A stretch of DNA of 64,000 nucleotides from DASYKT01 sp963718105 (GTDB taxonomy: Bacteria; Acidobacteriota; Blastocatellia; Pyrinomonadales; Pyrinomonadaceae): positions 620,001-684,000 of the forward strand of contig OY970352.1 of NCBI GenBank assembly GCA_963718105.1, read 5' to 3'. The notes under the pieces are model-generated. The model ran no database searches. It saw only the letters and a program-made list of their open reading frames with translations, and was not told where the DNA came from. The position numbers and the translations under genes are program-made. This document shows, in pieces, positions 52,198 through 60,419 of this stretch. Position 1 is the stretch's first letter; every line of letters starts with the position of its first letter.

Positions 52198-53934
52198 ATG
52201 AGTGAAACAAAGCAATTGACCCCGTATTTATATTCACACCGAAAATTACGGGTTATTGATCCTAGTTTCTGGGGACATCATCGCGATGGCTGGAAATATG
52301 TGGTCGATATCATCGAAGAAAATTTACACACGCCGGATGGAGTTCGTTTTGTAAGCGCCGTTGAAGACGAACTTTATTTCAACGGGAGCATCAAAGAGCC
52401 TTGGGTCGGGTTTTTACATCAAGTGCCGTATCAGAGCCTTCGGTTTCCGGACCTGTCGCGCCTGATCAGAAGCGCGCCCTGGTATGAGAGCATTGAATAT
52501 TGCCTTGGTTTGTGGGTATTAAGTGAACACAATCGACAATATCTTTTACAAAACGATATCGGGGTGCCGGTTGCCAAAGTTTTTTATCCGACCCCGTCTG
52601 CCCGCCAAAATTTTTCATACGCTCAATTTCTGAAAAATAAAAACAAAAAGCTGCTTTTTATCGGCGAGTTTTTACGACAATACCAGCCGTTTTTCGATAT
52701 TACAGCTCATAACTACGAAAAAATTTTATTTGACCACCAATTTCTCCAAACTCATCTTAGAGATCAGTTTGTGAAGGTCAACGAAACTGTGAACATAGTT
52801 GAGCGCGTCAGTGATCAGGAATATGACAAATTACTTTCTAACAATGTAGTTTTTCTTAATTTACAAGATGCCGGTGCGAACACCACCATCATCGAGTGCA
52901 TTTCCAGCGGCACCCCTGTCCTTGTTAATAAGGTCGGAGGTGTTTCCGAGTACCTCGGAGAAAATTATCCTTTTTATTACAGCGATCTGGCAGAAGCGGA
53001 ATTAAAATTAAACGATTTAGACCTTATTCGGAAAACCTCGGGATATCTGAAACAACTTAAGACAAGAGATAATTTGTCGGCCTCCGAATTTCTGGCAGCT
53101 CTACAGAATACTTCGGTATACCGAGAGCTTCCCGTTCCTCCCAGTCAGAATGCACAATTCAAGAGTTACGATGTAAGTCTAATAATGTGTGCTTACAAAC
53201 GGATGTATAATTTGGAAAAACAACTGACGTTACTTTGCGAGCAGGAATTCGACGGAACTTTTGAGGTTATTATATGGAATAACAATCGCAAAAATATCAA
53301 TCAGATCGATAAGATCTGTCGTCCTTTCGAAAAAAAGCTGGCGCTTAAAATTATCCATTCGAGCGAAAATTTTTATTGCATCATAAGAATGGCGGTTGCC
53401 GGGTTGGCGCGAAGCGACCTGCTTCTTATTTGCGATGACGATGTTTTGCCCCAAAAGCGATACATCACTACCTTTCTTGAAAAATTCGAAGAATACGGTG
53501 TAAACTGCGTTCTGTGCGCCCGCGGGCACGTTTTTTCTCCGTATGAATTAGATGAAGACCGGCCGGAGTCGTTTTGGGAAAACGCCGGCGCGATGAAGTT
53601 TTTCGACGAAAGTGATGCGGACCGGGACGTGCATTTTATGCACGCTGATAACGCTTTAATTCCAAAAGAGATAATGAAGAAAATCTTGCAGGTGGAAATG
53701 CCCCGTTACGAATTTGCCCTGGTCGATGATTATTGGTTTTCTTTTGTTCTTCAGCATTATCTGGGCATTCCCATACGAAAAATAAAGGCTGACCATGCCA
53801 TCAAATTTACCAAATGCGCCGATGATCCCGACATTGCCATGTTTCACAACAGCCTGGTGAACGAACAAAGGATCAACTTTTATATTTATCATATGCGAAA
53901 AGGATGGCCTCCTTTTCAATCGAATCATTTCTGA
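52198..53934 (+). CDS. Two-domain glycosyltransferase (GT-B-like N half, GT-A/GT2 C half)
   Basis: A 578-residue protein. Residues 1-320 look like the GT4/GT-B type, with KLLFIGEFLRQYQPFFDI as domain linker. NVVFLNLQDAGANTTIIECI and SSGTPVLVNKVGGVSEYLG provide the nucleotide-sugar-binding E..S.G.P pattern. Residues ~325-578 are GT2-like: YDVSLIMCAYKRMYNLEKQL, FEVIIWNNNR and the metal motif LLICDDDVLP, with a probable base in LVDDYWFSFVL. Two transferases in one chain would add two sugars in sequence, or one half may be regulatory. Close spacing to the aminotransferase gene (12 bp) supports one operon. Confidence 0.8.
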   Translation: MSETKQLTPYLYSHRKLRVIDPSFWGHHRDGWKYVVDIIEENLHTPDGVRFVSAVEDELYFNGSIKEPWVGFLHQVPYQSLRFPDLSRLIRSAPWYESIEYCLGLWVLSEHNRQYLLQNDIGVPVAKVFYPTPSARQNFSYAQFLKNKNKKLLFIGEFLRQYQPFFDITAHNYEKILFDHQFLQTHLRDQFVKVNETVNIVERVSDQEYDKLLSNNVVFLNLQDAGANTTIIECISSGTPVLVNKVGGVSEYLGENYPFYYSDLAEAELKLNDLDLIRKTSGYLKQLKTRDNLSASEFLAALQNTSVYRELPVPPSQNAQFKSYDVSLIMCAYKRMYNLEKQLTLLCEQEFDGTFEVIIWNNNRKNINQIDKICRPFEKKLALKIIHSSENFYCIIRMAVAGLARSDLLLICDDDVLPQKRYITTFLEKFEEYGVNCVLCARGHVFSPYELDEDRPESFWENAGAMKFFDESDADRDVHFMHADNALIPKEIMKKILQVEMPRYEFALVDDYWFSFVLQHYLGIPIRKIKADHAIKFTKCADDPDIAMFHNSLVNEQRINFYIYHMRKGWPPFQSNHF

Positions 53935-53936
53935 TA

Positions 53937-54872
53937 ATGATCAAAAAGACAGCATCCAGCTTTATAACAAAGTTTGCTCAGGAGCTCACGGGAAATTCGG
54001 AGTCCATCTCCTTAAGGCATCTTTCGGAGATAATAAGCCTTCTCCAGCAAATACGCGCCTATCTTAGAGATGAGTCACCCGACAGAACTAAATGGCTAGT
54101 GCCTCAAATAGTTGAGCTGAATAAGAAAATAAGCGACGAACCGGACGCCGGAAACCTGAAGAGTTATCTGGAAGAATTTATCAATCACGAATCGGCTGCG
54201 GCTACCGATCTCGAAGCGCCAATCAGATCATGGGAAAAGGAAAAGTTAGGCAAGAATATTCGGGCGGTACCGTCAATGATGGAAGAGCAGTCGTTAAAAT
54301 ACTATAAATGGCTGGGCAGTGAAGTTTCAGGTAGCGGTGAGATTGTGAAGCTGGGGTGCTGGCTGGGTGCCAGTACCTGCTGCCTGGCGGAAGGGATATC
54401 GAAAAACAAAAAGCTCGACGGAAAAATTTTTGCGTTCGATTCATTTCGTTGGGAAGATTGGATGTTTCAGTATCTCGATGCCGGGTTGAGAAAGAGATTA
54501 AAACCCGCATCCGGCAATTGCTATCTTAAAGATTTTGATCATTTTTGTAAGCCTTACCGGAAGTTTATCGTTGCTCGAAAAGGTTATCTTTATCTCGATA
54601 ACGAGGCAGGTGCGCTGGAACCGTTCTTCTGGGACGATAAACCAATCAAAATTTACTCGTATGGGCTGAGCGGAGATTACGCTTACGTCAAAAAAGCCTG
54701 GGACACGTTTTCGCATGCATTCCTGCCGAACGAAACAATAGTGGTCTTTGAAGAATATGGAAATCTGCAGGCTGCGGGACTGCGATTTTTTTGTCGCGAA
54801 AATGCCGGGTTACTAATCCCTCTTCATAAGCCCTTCTCAGCCGCGAAAGCCTTCAGATATATTGGCAGATGA
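53937..54872 (+). CDS. SAM-methyltransferase-like protein (Methyltransf_24/TylF-like)
   Basis: About 311 residues, starting at ATG 53937, two bases after the preceding stop codon. An N-terminal helical ~95 residues precede a Rossmann-like domain. IVKLGCWLGASTCCLAEGIS corresponds to motif I of sugar and macrocin O-methyltransferases (usually E-x-G-x-x-x-G-x-S), and KIFAFDSFRWEDWM resembles motif II. The usual acidic residue before the glycine motif is replaced by Lys, and later motifs are weak, so activity is uncertain. It is last in the plus-strand run and converges with a glycosyltransferase gene 19 bp away. Confidence 0.6.
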   Translation: MIKKTASSFITKFAQELTGNSESISLRHLSEIISLLQQIRAYLRDESPDRTKWLVPQIVELNKKISDEPDAGNLKSYLEEFINHESAAATDLEAPIRSWEKEKLGKNIRAVPSMMEEQSLKYYKWLGSEVSGSGEIVKLGCWLGASTCCLAEGISKNKKLDGKIFAFDSFRWEDWMFQYLDAGLRKRLKPASGNCYLKDFDHFCKPYRKFIVARKGYLYLDNEAGALEPFFWDDKPIKIYSYGLSGDYAYVKKAWDTFSHAFLPNETIVVFEEYGNLQAAGLRFFCRENAGLLIPLHKPFSAAKAFRYIGR

Positions 54873-54890
54873 CAATGAGTTTTAACCCGA

Positions 54891-56192
54891 TCACGCCGCT
54901 TTGATTACCGTCAGTCCCCTTTCCTGCAGCCACGCCAGAGCATCCGGCTTTTCCCTGTCATCATCACGGTACAAGGCAAATAAACCATTCCAGACCAGAA
55001 AGGACCTTTTGTATGAGAAGCCATGGAGCCGTCCTTCCGGTGTTAGGAGTGTATTTGCGGAAGCAGCCTTGATCGCGATATTTTGCTTCGGGTGAGCGCT
55101 ATGTCCCAGTATGTGCCGCATCAGCAGTGTGTCATCCGGCGCCTGGCTATCGTCCCAAATCAGCAGCAGATCTCCCTGTGAGGCCCAAATGCCCAGATCG
55201 GCGGCCGCAATTATATCTGTAAATTTCTTTTCAAAATATTTTAATTGGAGTGTTGATGAAAACTTCCGACAAACTTCTGCTATTTCCCGGTGCGGCCCGC
55301 AATCTATTATTATTACCTCAATCGATTCCGGTGATAAATTTTGCCTGAGAAATCCTTGCAGACAACGATCCAGGTAATTAATATCCTTTTGAGCCGTCAG
55401 GATTACGCTGATCAAAGGTTTTATTTTTACCGTATCAATTTTTCCGAGCGCGGCTGAATGATCAAAAATATCGAGTACAGTAAAACATTCGTCATAAGAC
55501 AAATGCCGGTTTTTTCTTAAAAGCTCGGTGCGCTCCGAATTGGCCGTATTCCAATCATAAAATGAGACGGGTTTTCTCAATTTATGCTGCACCGGGGTGC
55601 TATCGATAATACCCATCTTCAGACCGTTTTCTTTAGCGCGGTGCGCCCAGATGTTCGAATATCCCCAACCCATCGAAGAACATAGATCAAACGGGAATAC
55701 CAGATCATATGCCGAGTGATGAAAACTGACTACCGGGCCGATCTCGACAAATCGTGTCTGTCTCGCCGCAATGTCCTTTTTTTGCATAACGATAGGAAGG
55801 TCGATATAAGAATCCGTTGTGCGGGCCGGTTGGGCGATGGAAAAATGCAGATTTGCCTGGCGGCCGATCAAGCGATCGAAAAAATTTTCCGGCAGTAAAA
55901 TATCATCATCGCATAGAATCACGTAATCATATTGCCGGATGTCTTCTTCGGCCAACAGAGTATTTATTAAAGCGAACTTGGGCTTAAGAACATCGAATTG
56001 CAGATAGGTAAAATTTTGGACTATTTGAGAAGGACTTTTTCGGCCTAACGCAATCCATTTTTGTTTGACCTCAAGAGTTTTGCAACTACTTAAGGCAGTA
56101 ACTATATCCTCTATGTAGTTGGGCCCGTCAGCCAGATAAACCCCCAACACTAAAACATGCGGGTTTTTATTATTTAGATTCCATTCGATCAT
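54891..56192 (-). CDS. Double GT2-like glycosyltransferase
   Basis: A 433-residue protein with two GT-A-like modules. The first (about 10-250) contains YDYVILCDDDILLPENFFDR as the DXD site. The second (about 268-433) starts PLISVILTAQKDINYLDRCL and has VIIIDCGPHREIAEVCRKF and LLLIWDDSQAPDDTLLMR, but ends early for a full GT2 domain. It may use one catalytic module, the other serving acceptor binding. It heads a minus-strand trio with the two GT4-like genes at 56.2-58.4 kb only by location; the transcription order is from 58.4 kb leftward. Confidence 0.75.
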   Translation of the reverse strand: MIEWNLNNKNPHVLVLGVYLADGPNYIEDIVTALSSCKTLEVKQKWIALGRKSPSQIVQNFTYLQFDVLKPKFALINTLLAEEDIRQYDYVILCDDDILLPENFFDRLIGRQANLHFSIAQPARTTDSYIDLPIVMQKKDIAARQTRFVEIGPVVSFHHSAYDLVFPFDLCSSMGWGYSNIWAHRAKENGLKMGIIDSTPVQHKLRKPVSFYDWNTANSERTELLRKNRHLSYDECFTVLDIFDHSAALGKIDTVKIKPLISVILTAQKDINYLDRCLQGFLRQNLSPESIEVIIIDCGPHREIAEVCRKFSSTLQLKYFEKKFTDIIAAADLGIWASQGDLLLIWDDSQAPDDTLLMRHILGHSAHPKQNIAIKAASANTLLTPEGRLHGFSYKRSFLVWNGLFALYRDDDREKPDALAWLQERGLTVIKAA

Positions 56193-56250
56193 TTTTGCAT
56201 GCTGAGAATGTATTCGGCAGTTTATTAACTAAATAAACGACGAAATTTAT

Positions 56251-57384
56251 TTAAACGAGGTTTGATGTCAGCCGGATAGCCTTTTTGAATCTTCGCCGCA
56301 CATTTTCCCAGCTATGTCGATGAAGCAGCCGATGATAACCATCATCGGCCACTTGCTCCCATAACTTCTTGTCGCTTAACAGGCGTTCGATCGCGGCAGC
56401 GAAACTTTCAGCATCGTCAGCTACCAAAATATCCTTGTTTTTTCGCAGCTTCAACCCTTCGATTCCCACTCCGGTCGTTACGACCGGAGTGCCGGCAAGC
56501 AGGGACTGGAGGACCTTTCGCTTTGTCCCGGCCCCATATAGCAAAGGAGCTACCGAAAGGCGCGCCGAATGTAAATAGGGACGCAAAGAAGGCACCCATC
56601 CAACCAGTCGTACGTTGACGGACAAATTTTCAAAATTTATAGCCGCTTCTTCCAGCGCATGTCCGACGATATAGACCGGGTGCGCTTTGATGGTTTCCGG
56701 GCTTAAAAGGGGTAGAATTTTGCGGCATAAATAATTTACGGCTTGAATATTAGGCTTATGCCAGAAGTTGCCGACGAACAAAATTCCGCGACGTTTTGCA
56801 AAATTAATATTTGAACGATTTGGAGTTTCCGTATCCGGAACACAAAAAACGCTGCTGCGATCTTTACCGGTAAGATCTTTTATCCATTCTGCCTCCTTTT
56901 CCGAAACAGTTAAAACAGCATCGGCTGCAGCATAAGTCTTTATTTCGCGGACCATATCACGGGGGACATCTAACTTTGATTCAATATCACTGTTCACGTT
57001 TGAAGATACCAGCATACGCCGAATGTTTCTCAGAAAGTGAAGATCGATCGAGTCAACGATGATCTTAGTAAATGGAGAAGCCTGGCGAATGAGAGGCAGA
57101 AGTGTTTCGGCGGTGTGCCAAAACGCAAGAATTACCAAATCGAACTTATTTGTGGCTAATAGCTTAAGGATCGTTTCCTGGGAGCCGGAATAAACCGAAA
57201 CGCCTTTATTTTTAAGCGACTCTTTGTAACGCAATTCGGTACCGGCAAAGCTTTGAGCGACAAAGCTGATGTTCCAATTAAATTCCAGCAGCATTTCAAG
57301 ATGGTCTGAAATTCGTTTCGAACCGCTTTCACGATCATATTCGGGTAGGCGCGGGGCATAGAACAATATATTTTTTGTTTTCAT
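56251..57384 (-). CDS. Glycosyltransferase family 4-like
   Basis: A 377-residue GT-B enzyme. The N-terminal domain has NILFYAPRLPEYDRESGSKR. The C-terminal nucleotide-sugar domain has GILFVGNFWHKPNIQAVNYL, VRLVGWVPSLRPYLHSARLS, VAPLLYGAGTKRKVLQSLLA and GTPVVTTGVGIEGLK, the E-x7-G-type site here reading K-x6-AGTPVV. This matches the GT4 subset with the K(R)KVLQ.LA.GTPVV signature. It lies 6 bp downstream of the next gene on the minus strand. Confidence 0.88.
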   Translation of the reverse strand: MKTKNILFYAPRLPEYDRESGSKRISDHLEMLLEFNWNISFVAQSFAGTELRYKESLKNKGVSVYSGSQETILKLLATNKFDLVILAFWHTAETLLPLIRQASPFTKIIVDSIDLHFLRNIRRMLVSSNVNSDIESKLDVPRDMVREIKTYAAADAVLTVSEKEAEWIKDLTGKDRSSVFCVPDTETPNRSNINFAKRRGILFVGNFWHKPNIQAVNYLCRKILPLLSPETIKAHPVYIVGHALEEAAINFENLSVNVRLVGWVPSLRPYLHSARLSVAPLLYGAGTKRKVLQSLLAGTPVVTTGVGIEGLKLRKNKDILVADDAESFAAAIERLLSDKKLWEQVADDGYHRLLHRHSWENVRRRFKKAIRLTSNLV

Positions 57385-57390
57385 GGAAAG

Positions 57391-58365
57391 TTATCTTAAT
57401 CCTAAAAGTTTTTCATAACATTCCAAATATTGCTTTACTATGCTGCGGCTGCCATGCAAAGCTAATATCATCTGTCTTCTTAGTGACGAGGCTTCACTAG
57501 TGTGAGGAATTCCATTTGCTTTTTTCATCAGAAGTTCGACTTCGCCGTGCGGAACCGCAACGCCCATTTGAGGCGGCTCGAGGAGTTCATCCAAACTGCT
57601 TCCAAGCCATTTTATTATCGGGACACCACAAGCCAGGGCACGCAAGGCCCACTGATCTCCGACTACTGAAGGCTTAACCGATAGATCCAGGAGGAAAGCA
57701 GCGTTTTGCAATTCTTTCACCACATTTTTCTTTACTCCGACGCGAAGCGGGAGGGCTAATTTTTTAGCGATATCTTTGGCTAGCCCGGCGTTTTTATCAT
57801 TATCGTCCGCCAGCCATAAAATATGATTCGGTTTCCTTTTCGGCGATATGGTAAAAGTTTGCAGGTCCACGATCGAGGGAATATGCCTCATATTCCCGTT
57901 ATGTGCCATGAATGAATTCGGCGATGTTCTTAAAAGAGAATTTACGTTGATCAAAGCAGGAGGGAATTGGTAAGACGGATGATTGGCGTTTGTCACTACC
58001 GTTTGTAAAATCGGGATTTTCATCGCCGCCAGAAGTTGGAGAGGGCCTACCAACGCGGCCAGGCAATGTACAAGGTCGTAATCGTCTAATAATCCTGAAA
58101 GGATAAGTTGGCAATACGCCGCCTCTTGTCGGGAAAAACGGTCGAATTCAGTTGTCGGCGATCCGGGCAGTTGTTCGAGGTCAATCGAGATCAAACCTGC
58201 TTTCTGCCATGATTCTCGTTTAGCTACAAGATCTACCTCAATTCCCCCCAGTTCTTCAGCAAAGACCTGCAACCCTCGTGCTAATTCGAATGTAAAAATT
58301 CCCAGATCGGAAACATTATCCGGTCCGATACGCTCGAATAAATCTGTAAGCAAGGCAATTTTCAT
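57391..58365 (-). CDS. Glycosyltransferase family 4-like, divergent
   Basis: About 324 residues from ATG 58365 (MKIALLTDLFERIGPDNVSD). An N-terminal GT-B-like domain has LGIFTFELARGLQVFAEELG and DYDLVHCLAALVGPLQLLAA. The C-terminal part has HILWLADDNDKNAGLAKDIA and VGDQWALRALACGVPIIKWL. The usual catalytic E-x7-E pattern is weak, so the assignment rests on the overall fold pattern and neighbours. It is the first gene of the minus-strand glycosyltransferase pair. Confidence 0.65.
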   Translation of the reverse strand: MKIALLTDLFERIGPDNVSDLGIFTFELARGLQVFAEELGGIEVDLVAKRESWQKAGLISIDLEQLPGSPTTEFDRFSRQEAAYCQLILSGLLDDYDLVHCLAALVGPLQLLAAMKIPILQTVVTNANHPSYQFPPALINVNSLLRTSPNSFMAHNGNMRHIPSIVDLQTFTISPKRKPNHILWLADDNDKNAGLAKDIAKKLALPLRVGVKKNVVKELQNAAFLLDLSVKPSVVGDQWALRALACGVPIIKWLGSSLDELLEPPQMGVAVPHGEVELLMKKANGIPHTSEASSLRRQMILALHGSRSIVKQYLECYEKLLGLR

Positions 58366-58383
58366 AGTGAGAAGTAATAGCAA

Positions 58384-58867
58384 ACATGGCCATGTGGTTG
58401 ACCAAAGTCATTCAAGATCAAACTTTACCTATATCCTAAACTTAATATGCAATTTTACCTAAATATTGTCGGCATATAGATAGTAAGTTAAAAAGTTAAA
58501 TTAGATCTGCACATTTTCCCGCGACAGCTTACTAAAAAATCCAATAATCTTGTCAATTTTAGCAGGAAGGCCAGCTATCTCTAAATAAAACAGGTTAATA
58601 AGGAAGGAGAATGAGATAGCCTGTCTAAGCCTAAGGCACTAAAACATTAGATTGCTGGCGGACACTTCTGTCTGATGTGCATTTTGTCGGACGGCTGGCG
58701 ACTTGCAAAACTACAATATAAATCAGATCGTGGCGCAGGCGCTGACCGTATACAGCAAATAGTCTGAAACGAAAGGCCGCAGCGTCTCTGTAGTGCTTTG
58801 GAATGCTGTACTCGGTTTGCGAACGGAAGTAGCACACTCCAGGTAAAATACGAACAGGCAACCGCTT
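58384..58867. other. A/T-rich intergenic gap without a supported gene
   Basis: 484 bp between two minus-strand genes. The left half is strongly A/T-rich and likely carries the promoter for the leftward glycosyltransferase pair. The right half (58630-58860) has two overlapping short minus-strand frames (76 and 62 codons) with no ribosome-binding site and no recognisable domain; they might be debris of a lost gene. Confidence 0.5.
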
Positions 58868-59647
58868 CTACTTTGCCTCCTGATTTTTATTAAAAATATC
58901 AATCGGCTCGCTGGAAGTTGCTAAATATTCTAAATAACTCTGAACTTCCAGCGCTATTCCGTCCTGTAAAGGTAAATCCCAACCACGCAACATAGCTCTT
59001 TTAATAAAAGTTAAACTATCTCGCGGCTTATCAGTTAGTTGCCGGACCAAATCGTCGGTTTGGCTTCGTAAATCGATTCGCGGAACAGAACGGAGCGCTA
59101 TGCCATAATCCACAGACTCTTTTCCGCTAAGCCATTTTCCCGTGCAAATCAATTCTAAGGCCCTTTGGAAACCGATTTTCCTGCTGAGCCTTTGTGTTGC
59201 TCCCGCTCCCGGCATATGCCCAAAGGGCGTATGAACATCACCGATAAGAGATTCGTTTGCGACCATGACCATGTCACAAGCAAGCAGCATTTCAAAACCA
59301 CCCGCCCTTGCTTTGCCATTTACCATTGCAATTGTAGGGACGGGTAGATTTTCAATTGCAAAAAAAACTTCATTAATACGCTTCAGGTAATCGCGGAAAA
59401 GGGCCAGGCTGTCGGACTTGAATGCCGACCGGAGAAATTCCAGATCGCTTCCAATGCAGAAAATTTCTCCGGATCCGGTAATAATTAATGTTTTAAGAGA
59501 ATGATCGGCGCGGATCTGCTCCAAAACGAGGGAAATTTCGGAGAACATCTTCTCGTTTGTGGCATTAAGAAATTCAGGACGGTTCAATGTCAGCCAAACA
59601 GCGCCGTCGGAAATTTCCACTAGAATGGTTTTAAAATTGTTGCTCAT
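58868..59647 (-). CDS. Enoyl-CoA hydratase/isomerase (crotonase) superfamily protein
   Basis: A 259-residue crotonase fold: LVEISDGAVWLTLNRPEFLN at the start, IITGSGEIFCIGSDLEFL and PTIAMVNGKARAGGFEMLLA (oxyanion-hole region), then the FGHMPGAGATQRLSRKIGF motif. The Glu that usually precedes the L-G-x-x-P segment in hydratases is a His here (DVHTPFGHMPGAG, His139), while the Glu of GGFEM (119) is kept. So simple hydration is doubtful; isomerase, hydrolase or C-C-bond chemistry is possible. It is the last of a minus-strand set with the PhyH-like, radical SAM and second crotonase genes. Confidence 0.85.
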   Translation of the reverse strand: MSNNFKTILVEISDGAVWLTLNRPEFLNATNEKMFSEISLVLEQIRADHSLKTLIITGSGEIFCIGSDLEFLRSAFKSDSLALFRDYLKRINEVFFAIENLPVPTIAMVNGKARAGGFEMLLACDMVMVANESLIGDVHTPFGHMPGAGATQRLSRKIGFQRALELICTGKWLSGKESVDYGIALRSVPRIDLRSQTDDLVRQLTDKPRDSLTFIKRAMLRGWDLPLQDGIALEVQSYLEYLATSSEPIDIFNKNQEAK

Positions 59648-59684
59648 TAATGGAACTCATTTTCGGGCCGCCTGATAGTAATGG

Positions 59685-60419
59685 TCATTGACCGTTGCTA
59701 TAAACCACTGGAAAATTATTTGTGTCCTCACCGCGACGGCTCAGGCCGGTCGACATATATTGAATTGAATATGCCCTCCTTGCGAATTTGCTTTGATTCG
59801 AAGGAGACCAGTGCAAAGTTTGACAGTGGTGCAGGGTAGCATGCCCGGCCGGCACTTCAAACGGAATCGAAGATGACTTGGCTGCATCGGCTTCCAGCAG
59901 GACCGATCTTCCATCGCGGGCTTGGGCATGATTTACCCTACCCAAAAGATGACTGCCTTTAATAAAATGCACACAGCCGTTTTCAATTGTCGAATCATCC
60001 AGTGCGATCCAAAGAGTCACTGCGGACGGCGGGTCAAGATGCCAATATCGATTATCCTGATGCATGTAAATTTCGCTGTCGGACAGGGGCATTTTATAGA
60101 AAGCCTGATCGCGGAACAATTGGATTTCTTTGCCGAGAAAGTTAGAAACGACTTTTAATAAATCTTTTCGATGCACTAATTTGTAAAATACTTCAGATAA
60201 TGAATAAGCATTTACCAATTGCATGACGGAGTTGGCGGGCGATTTTCCCTTTATTTCCGACAGATCTCTTATTTTTTGCGAAACAACTCCGTCTGGGGAA
60301 AAAAAAAGGCCTTCCAGTGCCGCGCGATATACCGGCAGTTCCTCTTGGGATAACACCTGTCCCAATGAAATCACCCCGTCATCCCGGAAACGACAAATGT
60401 CTTTGGTGCTTATTTTCAT
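59685..60419 (-). CDS. Phytanoyl-CoA dioxygenase-like Fe(II)/2-oxoglutarate oxygenase
   Basis: About 244 residues from ATG 60419 (MKISTKDICRFRDDGVISLG). The double-stranded beta-helix iron site is visible as His120-x-Asp122 (YMHQDNRYW) and distal His203 in LHHCQTLHWSPSN, with Arg214/Arg215 in RRAYSIQY for 2-oxoglutarate. ENGCVHFIKGSHLLG is a family landmark. Such enzymes hydroxylate, desaturate or rearrange small molecules using O2 and 2-oxoglutarate. The start lies inside the 3' end of the radical SAM gene, showing tight coupling. The substrate is not known. Confidence 0.88.
   Translation of the reverse strand: MKISTKDICRFRDDGVISLGQVLSQEELPVYRAALEGLFFSPDGVVSQKIRDLSEIKGKSPANSVMQLVNAYSLSEVFYKLVHRKDLLKVVSNFLGKEIQLFRDQAFYKMPLSDSEIYMHQDNRYWHLDPPSAVTLWIALDDSTIENGCVHFIKGSHLLGRVNHAQARDGRSVLLEADAAKSSSIPFEVPAGHATLHHCQTLHWSPSNQSKFARRAYSIQYMSTGLSRRGEDTNNFPVVYSNGQ

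Noticed and set aside
58631..58861. Short minus-strand frame (76 codons) beside the first crotonase
   Set aside because: A competing 62-codon frame overlaps it and neither has a start signal; possibly debris, not callable as a gene.
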